Of a stretch of 64,000 bases of DNA, positions 50,711 through 60,152 are shown one piece after another. This stretch comes from Aldehydirespirator sp965220345. GTDB lineage: Bacteria > Actinomycetota > Acidimicrobiia > Acidimicrobiales > Aldehydirespiratoraceae. The position numbers were made by a program, and so were the translations under genes. The notes under the pieces were generated by a model. That model worked only from the letters and a program-made list of their open reading frames with translations. It made no database searches and was not told where the DNA came from. The stretch is taken from the NCBI GenBank assembly GCA_965220345.1, contig OZ244822.1, positions 992,001-1,056,000 on the forward strand. Reading direction: 5' to 3'. The first letter of the stretch is position 1. The number at the start of each line of letters is the position of its first letter.

Positions 50711-51159
50711 TGAAGGTTGTGCTTCGCACCGATGTTGAAGGCCTCGGACGCAAAGGCGACATTTGTGAAGTGAACGCTGGCTATGCCCGCAATTATCTGA
50801 TGCCCAAAGGTCTTGCGCTGAGGTCATCGCCAGGGGCAACACGTCAAGCAGAGGCGATGCGTCGCAGTGCAGCCATGCGCCGCGCCGCGGATCGCGCGGA
50901 TGCTGAAGCGATCGGGGTGCGTTTGGCGCCAGCAACTTTGACAGTGTCGGCTCGGGCCGCTGAGTCAGGTCATCTGTATGGATCGATCGGGCCTGCTGAC
51001 ATCGTTGCCGCCGTTGATGAGCAGGTCGGGGCCACGCTGGATAGTTCCGTTGTGGTTCTTGAGGCACCGATCCGCGAGGTTGGCAGCCACACGGTGATGT
51101 TCCAACTTCATGAAGACGTTGCCGTGCCGGTCACTGTTGAGGTGACAGCTCAGATCTGA
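50710..51159 (+). CDS. rplI: Ribosomal protein bL9
   Basis: 149 residues starting MKVVLRTDVEGLGRKGDICEVN, then GYARNYLMPKGLAL, with the long connecting helix (QAEAMRRSAAMRRAADRAD) and the C-terminal domain. All diagnostic of bL9. It directly follows rpsR. A hairpin follows the stop. Confidence 0.96.
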   Translation: MKVVLRTDVEGLGRKGDICEVNAGYARNYLMPKGLALRSSPGATRQAEAMRRSAAMRRAADRADAEAIGVRLAPATLTVSARAAESGHLYGSIGPADIVAAVDEQVGATLDSSVVVLEAPIREVGSHTVMFQLHEDVAVPVTVEVTAQI

Positions 51160-51459
51160 ACTATACCGACGTGGGTGACCCAGCACTAGATCGTCGGTGA
51201 CATCTTGGCAGTCGGTAACACCGCGGGCAGGGGAGTGCTTAGTCACCCACAGAGTGTCCACATCAGCGCCGCGAAATCCCCTGCTTGTCCAAGGTATTTC
51301 CCCAGCACATTCCACAAAAATCGGATTGCAATGTCACAGGGGACGCTTACTGTGACCATGACCAATCCAATCATCACCGACCCAGGCACTAGTAGCGCCT
51401 ACAAATAGTTGCGTGCTACTAGCCCGACCGTCGGACAGGAAGTTCATGGACCATCCAAC
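51160..51459. other. rplI-dnaB intergenic region with a long hairpin
   Basis: 300 bp without a gene. Its main feature is a stem with arms GTGGGTGAC (51171-51179) and GTCACCCAC (51242-51250), plus inner arms AGCACT (51182-51187) and AGTGCT (51234-51239). It may terminate the ribosomal operon or form a regulatory leader. The rest is featureless by eye. Confidence 0.5.
51171..51250. promoter_or_regulatory. Extended hairpin upstream of dnaB
   Basis: Two perfectly paired blocks of nine and six bases, separated by two unpaired bases on each side, enclose a 46-nt loop. It lies 12 nt after the rplI stop. The T-poor flank argues against an ordinary terminator. Confidence 0.5.
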
Positions 51460-52851
51460 ATGAGCGTCACCGACATCTCGCAGCATTACAGCGAGCGCGC
51501 ACCAGCTCCTACTGCTCGCCTGTCTGAGCGCATCCCACCGCACAGCCTCTCGGCTGAAGAATCCCTTCTTGGCGCGATGCTTTTGTCGCGCGATGCCATC
51601 GCCGACGTGCTCGAAATAGTCAAGGCAGAGCATTTCTACCGTCCGGCTCATGTTGATGTATTCAAAGCAGTGCATCAGCTTTATAGCAGCGGCGAGCCAG
51701 CAGATGCCGTGACGGTCTCTGAGATCCTTGAGCGAAACGGCAAGCTCGACACCATCGGCGGTCTTGACGGCCTGCTGGGCTTGCAGATGAACACCCCAGC
51801 CACCTCTAACGCGGTTTTCTACGCGCGGATCGTCCAAGAGAACCACACTCTGCGCCGCCTCATTGAGGTGGCCGGAGAGATCGCAGAACTCGCCTACAGC
51901 CGCCCTGATGATGTCACCTCTGCCGTGGACTCGGCTGAGAACATGATGTATCAAATAGCCCAAGGTCAAGTGGGCGACAACACTTCTCAGCTTGCTGAAC
52001 TGCTTGACAGCACTCTTGACCGTCTTGAGGAGTTATATGAGCGCGGCAATGCGCTCACCGGCACCGCCACTGGCTATATCGACCTCGACAGCCTGCTGTC
52101 AGGTTTGCAGCCTTCATCACTGTATGTGGTTGGCGCTAGGCCGTCGATGGGTAAAACCTCCTTCGCTTTGGGAATGGCTGCGCACGCCGCTATCCACGAC
52201 CGTCGACCTGTGCTGGTGTTTTCGTTGGAGATGGGCCATATGGAGCTAACCCAACGGCTGCTTTGCTCTGAGGCTCGGATCGATTCGGTCAAGATGCGCA
52301 ACGGGAATCTCAACGATCAAGACTGGAAAGCTGTCACCGCTGCCATTGGACGACTCGCTGAAGCCCCGATGTGGATTGATGACAATCCCAACGTCACTGT
52401 CATGGAGATTCGTGCCCGAGCGCGCAGGCTCAAAAGCCAGATTGGGGATCTGTCCATGATTGTGGTTGATTATTTGCAGTTGATGACCGGACGCCAAAGC
52501 GCTGACAACCGCCAAGTGGAAGTAGCTGAGATCTCGCGCGGCCTGAAAATCCTGGCCCGTGAACTGGACTGTCCGGTGGTAGCACTCTCGCAGCTTTCAC
52601 GCAATCTGGAGATGCGTCAAAACAAGCGTCCGATTCTTGCTGACCTGCGAGAGTCAGGCGCTATTGAACAAGATGCCGATGTGGTGATGTTCATCTATCG
52701 AGACGAGGTTTATAACCCAGACGATCCTGATACAGCAGGCATCGCTGAAGTGATCGTGGCCAAGAACCGCAACGGTCCTATAGACACCACACAGCTTTCC
52801 TTTCTTTCGCGGTTCACCAAATTCGCCAACTTTTCGACTACAAGCCCCTGA
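51460..52851 (+). CDS. dnaB: Replicative DNA helicase
   Basis: 463 residues from ATG 51460 (MSVTDISQHYSER), preferred over the TTG at 51409. N-terminal HSLSAEESLLGAMLLS, then the RecA-like core with Walker A GARPSMGKT (225-233), Walker B SMIVVDYLQLM and arginine-finger region LRESGAIEQDAD. No intein seen. It would be loaded by the DciA encoded near gyrB. Confidence 0.97.
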   Translation: MSVTDISQHYSERAPAPTARLSERIPPHSLSAEESLLGAMLLSRDAIADVLEIVKAEHFYRPAHVDVFKAVHQLYSSGEPADAVTVSEILERNGKLDTIGGLDGLLGLQMNTPATSNAVFYARIVQENHTLRRLIEVAGEIAELAYSRPDDVTSAVDSAENMMYQIAQGQVGDNTSQLAELLDSTLDRLEELYERGNALTGTATGYIDLDSLLSGLQPSSLYVVGARPSMGKTSFALGMAAHAAIHDRRPVLVFSLEMGHMELTQRLLCSEARIDSVKMRNGNLNDQDWKAVTAAIGRLAEAPMWIDDNPNVTVMEIRARARRLKSQIGDLSMIVVDYLQLMTGRQSADNRQVEVAEISRGLKILARELDCPVVALSQLSRNLEMRQNKRPILADLRESGAIEQDADVVMFIYRDEVYNPDDPDTAGIAEVIVAKNRNGPIDTTQLSFLSRFTKFANFSTTSP

Positions 52852-52858
52852 AGTTCAA

Positions 52859-53068
52859 ATGTTTTTGGGCCAAAACCTGCTGGCCTGGCTGGTGCTGGCC
52901 CTTGGCGCGTCTATGGCTGCTGGCAATCTCGCAGCGATTTTAAGGCCGCGCCCGCAACGGCGTGATCCCGACGACCTAGACCGGGCACCGTTGTTTCGTA
53001 GCATCCTCTATGCCGTGATTGGTTTGTTGGCTGCTTTGTGGGCTCTAGCATCGCTGCTGTCGTTGTGA
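52859..53068 (+). CDS. Small two-helix membrane protein
   Basis: 69 residues. Helices LLAWLVLALGASMAAGNLAAIL and SILYAVIGLLAALWALASLL flank a charged loop PRPQRRDPDDLDRAP. It begins seven bases after dnaB, so it is probably co-transcribed. No known function; the layout is common in small actinobacterial proteins. Confidence 0.7.
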   Translation: MFLGQNLLAWLVLALGASMAAGNLAAILRPRPQRRDPDDLDRAPLFRSILYAVIGLLAALWALASLLSL

Positions 53069-53127
53069 ACAGGCACCGGCAAAACAACAGCCGCAAAGCA
53101 AGCCAAGAAAACGAGGAATCATCAAAC

Positions 53128-54453
53128 ATGTCGTTTTCGGCGCTGATCGGAAACTCAGATCCTTCGAGTCTTGACCTAGCAATGTCACCTCAAGCCCGAC
53201 CGCTGTTTGATCGAGTGGTCGAGTTCGTGAACAGCGAAGTGTCTCCGTTCACTGACGAGTTCTTTCGTCTCGGTGAAGGCCGCGCCGAGCGTTGGGGCTA
53301 CGGAGACGGCCAGCTTGAACTGCTCGACAATCTCAAAGCCAAAGCTAAGGAGGCGGGGCTGTGGAACTTTTTCCTGCCCGACTCTGAAACCGGTGAAGGT
53401 CTCAGCAATCTTGATTACGCCTACATCGCCGCAGAACTCGGCAAGAACCCGATTGCCTCAGAATGCCTTAACTGCAGCGCACCCGACACCGGCAACATGG
53501 AGGTGCTGGAGCGTGTCGGCACTCCCGAACAGAAGCGGCGCTGGCTGGCACCGCTGCTAGCTGGCGAGATCAGATCGTGCTTCGCTATGACCGAACCCGA
53601 ACTAGCTTCTTCGGATGCTAAAAATATCGCCGCTCGAGCTGTGGCTGACGGAGACGAGTGGGTCATCAACGGCGAAAAGTTCTACATCTCAGGTGCCGGT
53701 GACCCACGCTGCAAAATCATGATTTGCATGGTGCAAACCAACCCGTCAGCTCCACCTCATCAGCGTCAGTCACAAATTCTGGTGCCGATGGATAATCCCG
53801 GCATTGAGGTCATCGGCCCAATGCATGTATTTGGTGAAGACGACGCTCCGCACGGCCATATGCATCTACGCCTAAACGATGTGCGTGTGCCAACTGAAAA
53901 CATCCTGCTCGGCGAAGGTCGCGGCTTTGAGATTTCGCAGCTGCGGCTAGGCCCGGGCCGGATTCATCACTGCATGCGCTCCATAGGCGCGGCCGAAAAA
54001 GCTCTGCAGCTGATGGTGCGCCGTGGCCTGAACCGCGAAGCCTTCGGACGGCCCCTTGCACAGCTCGGAGGCAATGTGGAGATCATCGCTCGCGCCCGCG
54101 TCGAGATCGAAGCTATGCGGTTGATGGTGCTGCGGGCCGCTAAAGCCATGGACACACTCGGGAACGCTGAAGCCCGAATCTGGGTGAGTGCCGTGAAAGC
54201 CATGGTCCCTGAGAAGGTTTGTCAAATCATTGACTCTGCCATTCAGATGCATGGTGCCGCTGGAGTGTCGCAGTGGACACCTCTGGCAAGAATGTATGCC
54301 AACCAGCGCACGCTTCGTTTGGCTGATGGCCCGGACGAAGTTCACTGGTTTGTGGTGGGGCGAGCCGAACTGGCAGCCCACGAAGGGCTTGACGATCCTG
54401 CTGACATCGCTCGTTTGCGCCAACTCGCCGACAACTCCACTAGCCGTGATTGA
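53128..54453 (+). CDS. Acyl-CoA dehydrogenase (ACAD10/11-like)
   Basis: 441 residues from ATG 53128, with ACGAGGA upstream; the longer open frame from 53038 overlaps the membrane protein. FAD-binding acyl-CoA dehydrogenase pattern: CFAMTEPELASSDAKNI, EWVINGEKFYISGAG, GFEISQLRLGPGRIHHCMR, NREAFGRPLAQLGGN and MYANQRTLRLADGPDEVH. It oxidises acyl-CoA in beta-oxidation-type reactions; chain length not deducible. It is followed after three bases by a second dehydrogenase. Confidence 0.9.
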   Translation: MSFSALIGNSDPSSLDLAMSPQARPLFDRVVEFVNSEVSPFTDEFFRLGEGRAERWGYGDGQLELLDNLKAKAKEAGLWNFFLPDSETGEGLSNLDYAYIAAELGKNPIASECLNCSAPDTGNMEVLERVGTPEQKRRWLAPLLAGEIRSCFAMTEPELASSDAKNIAARAVADGDEWVINGEKFYISGAGDPRCKIMICMVQTNPSAPPHQRQSQILVPMDNPGIEVIGPMHVFGEDDAPHGHMHLRLNDVRVPTENILLGEGRGFEISQLRLGPGRIHHCMRSIGAAEKALQLMVRRGLNREAFGRPLAQLGGNVEIIARARVEIEAMRLMVLRAAKAMDTLGNAEARIWVSAVKAMVPEKVCQIIDSAIQMHGAAGVSQWTPLARMYANQRTLRLADGPDEVHWFVVGRAELAAHEGLDDPADIARLRQLADNSTSRD

Positions 54454-54456
54454 CTG

Positions 54457-55605
54457 ATGCACTTCACTGCTGAACAGAACGACTTTCGGGCGATGCTACG
54501 AGATTTCGCTAACAACGAAATCGCTCCACACGCTGAAGCGTGGGACCGTGAGCAGGTATTCCCTGTCGAGACAGTTAAGGCCATGGGTGATCTGGGCTTG
54601 TTCGGCTTGATATTCGATGAGTCTTACGGCGGCGCAGGTGCCGACTTCACAACGCTGTGCATAGCTATAGAAGAGATCGGTCGGGCTGATCAATCTATGG
54701 GGATCACTCTGGAGGCCGGGGTTTGCCTCGGGGCTAGACCGATCGCTGAGTTCGGCACCGAAGAGCAGAAGCAGACTTATTTGCCGGATTTAGTGGCTGG
54801 CCGAGCGCTGGCCGGGTTTGGGCTTACCGAACCCGACGGAGGCTCAGACGCAGGCAACACCAAAACTAGAGCCGAGCTCCAACGCTCCGGCGAGGGGAAG
54901 CAGTGGGTGATCAACGGGGCTAAAACCTTCATCACCAACTCGGGCAGCGACATCACCAGTTTGGTGGTTGTTACCGCTGCTACGGAGTCGGGCGTGTCTT
55001 CGATCATCGTGCCTTCAGGCACACCAGGTTTCATTGTTGAGCCCTCCTACCGCAAGATGGGCTGGCATGCCTCTGACACGCACGGCTTGGTGTTCGATGA
55101 CTGTCGAGTGCCCGAAGCCAACCTGCTCGGAGCAGTCGGTGGAGGTTTCCGGCAGTTCTTGGCGACCCTTGACGAAGGACGCATCGCTATTGCGGCTCTA
55201 GCTGTGGGTTTGATCCAGGCTTGTCTAGATGAATGCACTTCCTATGCCAAACAGCGGCAAGCTTTCGGCCGCAGCATCGGCAGCTATCAAGCTGTGGCGT
55301 TCAAGTGCGCGGACATGGCTGTCGCCGTCGAAACTGCCCGCGAAATGACCTACGCCGCGGCTGCGCTCAAAGATGCTGGCCAACCATTCCGCAGGCAAGC
55401 AGCAATCGCCAAGCTTTACGCCACCGAAGCTGCGGTCGCAGCTACCCGAGATGCCACCCAGATCTTTGGTGGCTACGGATTCATTGATGAAACCCCAGTG
55501 GCGCGGTTTTATCGTGATGCCAAGATCCTAGAGATCGGCGAGGGCACCAGCGAGATTCAGCGGCTGGTGATCTCGCGGGAGCTCGGTCTTGGTGAGGTCA
55601 TCTGA
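54457..55605 (+). CDS. Acyl-CoA dehydrogenase
   Basis: 382 residues. Typical short/medium-chain pattern: FGLTEPDGGSDAGNTKTRAE, QWVINGAKTFITNSG, ASDTHGLVFDDCRVPEANLL, RQAFGRSIGSYQAV, FGGYGFIDETP and AKILEIGEGTSEIQR with the catalytic base Glu. Together with the preceding gene it forms a two-gene unit. Both products may work as partners in acyl-CoA breakdown. Confidence 0.92.
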   Translation: MHFTAEQNDFRAMLRDFANNEIAPHAEAWDREQVFPVETVKAMGDLGLFGLIFDESYGGAGADFTTLCIAIEEIGRADQSMGITLEAGVCLGARPIAEFGTEEQKQTYLPDLVAGRALAGFGLTEPDGGSDAGNTKTRAELQRSGEGKQWVINGAKTFITNSGSDITSLVVVTAATESGVSSIIVPSGTPGFIVEPSYRKMGWHASDTHGLVFDDCRVPEANLLGAVGGGFRQFLATLDEGRIAIAALAVGLIQACLDECTSYAKQRQAFGRSIGSYQAVAFKCADMAVAVETAREMTYAAAALKDAGQPFRRQAAIAKLYATEAAVAATRDATQIFGGYGFIDETPVARFYRDAKILEIGEGTSEIQRLVISRELGLGEVI

Positions 55606-55713
55606 GTTTGCGTTTCGGTCTACTGCCAGCTGCGGTCGTTGTCAGGGTTACAGACATTACAGCAACGCGGTTTTGCACTGCCCTAGTCGGTGTGGTTAGG
55701 GTTTGATCAAGCT

Positions 55714-55741
55714 TGGGCTCACTTATCAAGACCTGAGCCCA
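55714..55741 (+). terminator. Hairpin between acyl-CoA dehydrogenase and acyl-CoA synthetase genes
   Basis: 8-bp stem TGGGCTCA/TGAGCCCA with a 12-nt loop, followed by TAATTTTAAT. It could terminate the dehydrogenase unit, or be an operator for the next gene. Confidence 0.5.
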
Positions 55742-55775
55742 TAATTTTAATACTGAGACTCTAGGAGGTCGCCGC

Positions 55776-57662
55776 ATGACAGTTACTTCAGAACGAACTG
55801 CAGCAACCTCACCTTTGCCTGACAGTGCTTCTTCGGGAGCGGTCACAGTGGCATCGCTGGCCCGAGACTGGGCGCATCGCAGCCCTGATCAGGTGGCTAT
55901 GCGCGAGAAGGATTTTGGTATTTGGCAGGAATACACCTGGGCACAAACTTGGGATCTGATCGAATGCGCTGCCCACGGGCTGCTGGAGTTGGGTGTTGAT
56001 GTAGGTGACGTGGTGGCGATCCATTCTGAAGACCGCCCCGAATGGGTGATCCTAGATCTGGCGACTGTGGCAGTGCGAGGCATCACGGTGGGGCTTTATC
56101 CCACTAACCCCACCGCCGAGGTGGAGTATCTGGTAGGCGACTGCAACCCCAAAGTGTTCTTTGCTGAGGATCAAGAGCAAGCCGACAAGATTCTTGAAGT
56201 TCCGTTGGACACGGCAGCCTCAATCAAGCGCATATTGTTCACTGAGCCCCGCGGCTTCGGCGACTACGACGATCCCCGACTGCTGTTTTGGGACAGCTTT
56301 CTCGAAATGGGTCGCCGTCATCGCCAAGCCCATCCAACAGCAGTAACGCAGCGCATGGCTGCCGCTGAGTCTGATGACGTGATGACGCTGGTTTACACCT
56401 CCGGCACAACTGGCCCACCCAAAGGAGCGATGCTCACAAACGCCAACGCTGCCTACTGCATGGACAAGATCGTCAACGAGACCGACCGCTTCCCTGATGG
56501 CACAGCCCCCAGCCCTAAAGACTTGATCGTCACTTATTTGCCGCTGTGCCATGTCGCTGAGCGGATCTTTTCCACATGGACACTGGTAGGGGCAGGGCCC
56601 TCGCTGAACTTCGCTGAGTCCATTGAGACGGTCACCATGAATTTGCGCGAAGTTCAGCCGACGTTGTTTTTTGCAGTACCGCGCATCTGGGAGCAACTGC
56701 ACGCTCTGGTCACCATCAAAGGTAACGATGCCACTTTCTTCAAGCGAGCCTGTTTGCGGTTCTCTTTGATGCTTGCGGCTTCTATTGGCAGGCTCAAAGC
56801 CGCCAATGGTGGCAAGCACACGCGTATCACCCGCCTGCTGTATGCCATCGGTCAGCCGCTGGTGTTTCGTGCCATGAAAGAACGTATCGGCCTGCGCCGT
56901 TGTCGCTATGCAGGCTCGGGCGCTGCTGCTATAGCACCCGAGGTGCTCGAATTCTTCATTGGTGTCGGTGTGCCAGTGTTCGAACTCTACGGCATGACCG
57001 AGAACTCAGCTGTGGCAACATGCAATTTCGCAGACCGCATGAAGCTCGGCACTGTTGGTGAGCCTTATCCCGACATTGGCTTACGTATTGATGAAACGAC
57101 CGGTGAGATCCAGACCAAGCACCCTGGCGTGTTCGCTGGCTACTGGAACAAGCCACAACAAACCGCCGAAACCTTCACCGAGGACGGCTGGTTAATGACC
57201 GGTGACGTGGGAGAGTGGGTGGACGGCACGCATGTGAAGATCGTTGACCGCATCAAGCATATAATCATTACCTCGGGTGGCAAGAACATCTCGCCGTCAG
57301 AGATTGAGAACAGCCTCAAGACCTCACCGTATGTCAAAGAGGCCATGGTCATTGGCGACGGTCGCAAATACGTGACCGCTCTGATAGGTATCGAACTCGA
57401 AACGGTTGGTAACTGGGCTCAGCGCAAAAACGTTCCTTACACCACCTATCGCGACCTATCCGAAAAAGAAGAAGTGATTGAGCTGATCTCCAAGGTGGTT
57501 GCTGAAACCAACGCTAAGTTCGCTCGAGTGGAGCAGATCAAAAAGTTCAAGATGCTGCCGAAAGAGCTTGATCATGAAGACGGCGAACTCACGGCCACGC
57601 AGAAGCTGAAACGCGGCGCTATGGAAGAAATGTTCGGTGATCTTGTGGAGTCGATGTACTAA
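55776..57662 (+). CDS. Long-chain acyl-CoA synthetase (AMP-forming)
   Basis: 628 residues. AMP-binding motif YTSGTTGPPKGAML (207-220), then the adenylate-forming core with FELYGMTENSAVATCN, GWLMTGDVGEW and KHIIITSGGKNISPSEIEN (A8-like). It activates fatty acids for oxidation or lipid synthesis. It overlaps the permease start by one base (TAATG), so it is likely in the same transcript as the transporter. Strong ribosome binding site AGGAGG upstream of ATG 55776. Confidence 0.93.
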   Translation: MTVTSERTAATSPLPDSASSGAVTVASLARDWAHRSPDQVAMREKDFGIWQEYTWAQTWDLIECAAHGLLELGVDVGDVVAIHSEDRPEWVILDLATVAVRGITVGLYPTNPTAEVEYLVGDCNPKVFFAEDQEQADKILEVPLDTAASIKRILFTEPRGFGDYDDPRLLFWDSFLEMGRRHRQAHPTAVTQRMAAAESDDVMTLVYTSGTTGPPKGAMLTNANAAYCMDKIVNETDRFPDGTAPSPKDLIVTYLPLCHVAERIFSTWTLVGAGPSLNFAESIETVTMNLREVQPTLFFAVPRIWEQLHALVTIKGNDATFFKRACLRFSLMLAASIGRLKAANGGKHTRITRLLYAIGQPLVFRAMKERIGLRRCRYAGSGAAAIAPEVLEFFIGVGVPVFELYGMTENSAVATCNFADRMKLGTVGEPYPDIGLRIDETTGEIQTKHPGVFAGYWNKPQQTAETFTEDGWLMTGDVGEWVDGTHVKIVDRIKHIIITSGGKNISPSEIENSLKTSPYVKEAMVIGDGRKYVTALIGIELETVGNWAQRKNVPYTTYRDLSEKEEVIELISKVVAETNAKFARVEQIKKFKMLPKELDHEDGELTATQKLKRGAMEEMFGDLVESMY

Positions 57663-58783
57663 TGGCGCCCGCCGCTGTCAATCTTAAGAACATGGACCTG
57701 CGCCGCGGCGCGCCTATGGGGTTCCTGTTTGGCGCGCTAGGCACAGCACTGATTTTCGGACTGGTTCAGTTGGCGAATGATCCGGCTCTTTTTTTTGTGA
57801 CTTTCATGAAGTCCATGGGGCTCGGTTCTGTCTATGCTCTGATCGCGTTGGGTTTCGTGCTGATCTTCAAAGCCACTCAGACCGTCAACTTTGCTCAAGG
57901 AGCACTGGCAGCCACTGGAGCATTGTTCGTTTCTTTTCTGGTGGCAGAACGCACAGTCTTTGCGGGCGACAGCGTTCAAACCGAGCGCTACGGACACATT
58001 CCTTTCACTAATTTCAGAAACCCTCTTAACGCCATTGGCGGCCCCGACTGGCTTTTCTGGGTGCTGAGCGTGTTCATAGCTTTAGCGTTTGCTGCCGCGG
58101 TTGGGTTGGTCGTTGAACGCCTAGCGATTCGTCCCATGGTGGGAGAACCGCTGTTCTCGGTGGCGGTGATCACCTTGGGCCTCGAGATCATGTTCCGTGT
58201 CTTCAACAATGATGCTGTGGTGATCGAGTTCCGTTCGCTGCAGGCACCTTGGGGACTTGAAGGCTTCACTGTGGGCGGTGAGCTAATCAACTGGAGCTTC
58301 ATCGCGGCGATGGTCACCGCAGCCGCGGCTTTCGTGGCGGTCTATTTCTTTTACCGCTCGCGTCTTGGTATTGCCATGCGTGCGGTTGCTTTCGATCAAG
58401 AGGCGGCTATGGCTCAAGGCATCAACGTAGGCCGCGTGTTTGCGATTGCCTGGGCTGCTGGCGCAGTGCTCGCCGCGATCGGCGGGATTTTCGCCACCCA
58501 GCCTCCAGTCGATCAAACCCTTTCGGTTGATCAAGAAACCGCCAATATTGCTTTCAGGGCTTTGCCAGCGGTGATCCTCGGTGGGCTCGACTCGGTGACC
58601 GGTGCCCTTCTTGGTGGTCTACTTGTTGGCGTGGCTGAGATTTATGCAGGCCAATACGCCGCAGCTAATACTTCATGGCTCGGTGCTGGCTACCCGTTGA
58701 TCGTGCCGTACATAGTCATGCTGGTCGGGTTGCTGGTGCGTCCCTATGGTTTCTTTGGGACTCCTGAGATTCGGAGGGTGTGA
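57662..58783 (+). CDS. livH: Branched-chain amino-acid-type ABC permease, LivH family
   Basis: 373 residues with eight or more hydrophobic helices (MGLGSVYALIALGFVLIFKATQTVNFAQG and others) and the LivH-like EAAMAQGINVGRVFAIAWAAGAVLA loop. It forms the transmembrane pore with LivM. The substrate of this transporter is not deducible; linkage to an acyl-CoA synthetase suggests that it may not be an amino acid. Confidence 0.88.
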   Translation: MAPAAVNLKNMDLRRGAPMGFLFGALGTALIFGLVQLANDPALFFVTFMKSMGLGSVYALIALGFVLIFKATQTVNFAQGALAATGALFVSFLVAERTVFAGDSVQTERYGHIPFTNFRNPLNAIGGPDWLFWVLSVFIALAFAAAVGLVVERLAIRPMVGEPLFSVAVITLGLEIMFRVFNNDAVVIEFRSLQAPWGLEGFTVGGELINWSFIAAMVTAAAAFVAVYFFYRSRLGIAMRAVAFDQEAAMAQGINVGRVFAIAWAAGAVLAAIGGIFATQPPVDQTLSVDQETANIAFRALPAVILGGLDSVTGALLGGLLVGVAEIYAGQYAAANTSWLGAGYPLIVPYIVMLVGLLVRPYGFFGTPEIRRV

Positions 58784-58790
58784 AGCAACA

Positions 58791-60041
58791 GTGTTAGGCC
58801 GCCCCAACCTCTATACGTCGTATCAGCAAGAAAGTCAACTGCTGCCGACTTGGACACAAAAAGTCGTTTTCACGCTTTTTGTGGCAATGCTTTTCTTGTT
58901 GCCGTTTGAGCTGCCGATAATCAGTCAGATTCCCATCGTGCGGTTCTTGGGCGACGGCGACTGGCTTTTGATCATGTCGCGGATGCTGGTGTTCGCCATT
59001 GCTGCTTTGGGCTTGAACCTGTTGAGTGGTGTCGGCGGGCAAGTATCGCTGGGCCACGCCTTTTTTATGGGGGTGGGTGCTTGTGCGGCGATCTATCTGG
59101 GCGGCACCAGCGGCGAAACCACTTGGGGGCACGGTTTGCCGATCTGGGTTTGGCTGCCGGGTGCTGGCATAACTGCCGCGTTGATAGGTGTGCTGGTTTC
59201 GCCGGTAGCGGTGAGATTACGAGGTCTATACCTAGCGATCGTCACGCTAGGCCTAGTATTTCTGGGACTGCATTTTGGCAACACCAGTTGGGGCACCAAG
59301 ATCGCAGGAGCGCCCGCATACGGCAGAGAGTTCCCCGGCCTAGACATCCGGCTCTGGAAGGAAGAAACGCCTCTGGTTGACGTGTCATCTAGCGGCCGTT
59401 GGCTCTGGTTCGAAGTCAGTGACCTGCAGAAGCTCTACCTTTTCATGCTGACGTTGACGATCCTTTTTGCGGTGGTGTCCAAGAACCTGTTGCGCTCGCG
59501 CACTGGGCGCGCACTGCAAGCAATCCGAGATCGTGACATCGCCGCAGAGGTGATGGGTGTCGCCGAGTTTCGTTACAAGCTCATTGCTTTTGCAGTGTCG
59601 TCATTTTTTGCTGGTGTCGCCGGTGCTCTGTTTGCGGCGCTGCTGCAGCGGCTGCAAGTTGAGCAATTCGGCTTGTTCCTCTCAGTTGAGTTCATTGCAA
59701 TCCTGCTTATTGGCGGTGCGGGCACTACAGCGGGACCGCTGATTGGCAGCTTCTTCGTGGTGATGGTGCCCGAGTTCGTGAAGTCGTTCACCAACTGGCT
59801 TGAGGGCGCTGAAAGTGGCCCCGCAGAGATTTTGGCGCAAGTTGCGCTAACCGAAGGCGACGACTTCGGGGTTATCAACACCGCTATTCAAACTCCAGGC
59901 TGGACTTTGAGTGTGGATGCTTGGAACATCGTGCTCTTTGGCGCGCTCATTATCGTGTTTTTGATTGCAGAGCCGCTCGGACTCTTCGGGATCTGGGTGC
60001 GCATCCGCAACTATTGGAAGAGGTGGCCGTTCAGTTATTGA
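58791..60041 (+). CDS. livM: Branched-chain amino-acid-type ABC permease, LivM family
   Basis: 416 residues from GTG 58791 (VLGRPNLYTSYQQ), seven bases after livH; the frame is open to 58746. LivM pattern LGLNLLSGVGGQVSLGHAFFMGVGA and AIRDRDIAAEVMGV. It pairs with LivH. An ATP-binding pair follows downstream. Confidence 0.88.
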   Translation: MLGRPNLYTSYQQESQLLPTWTQKVVFTLFVAMLFLLPFELPIISQIPIVRFLGDGDWLLIMSRMLVFAIAALGLNLLSGVGGQVSLGHAFFMGVGACAAIYLGGTSGETTWGHGLPIWVWLPGAGITAALIGVLVSPVAVRLRGLYLAIVTLGLVFLGLHFGNTSWGTKIAGAPAYGREFPGLDIRLWKEETPLVDVSSSGRWLWFEVSDLQKLYLFMLTLTILFAVVSKNLLRSRTGRALQAIRDRDIAAEVMGVAEFRYKLIAFAVSSFFAGVAGALFAALLQRLQVEQFGLFLSVEFIAILLIGGAGTTAGPLIGSFFVVMVPEFVKSFTNWLEGAESGPAEILAQVALTEGDDFGVINTAIQTPGWTLSVDAWNIVLFGALIIVFLIAEPLGLFGIWVRIRNYWKRWPFSY

Positions 60042-60152
60042 TCAGCTGTCTCTTGCAGCAACAGTGTGGGTGCCGCTCGGGCACCGACAAGAATATGGGT
60101 GCTCTTATAAAGGTGCCCGGCAATCCACAACAAAACCCTTGGAGGCAACATC

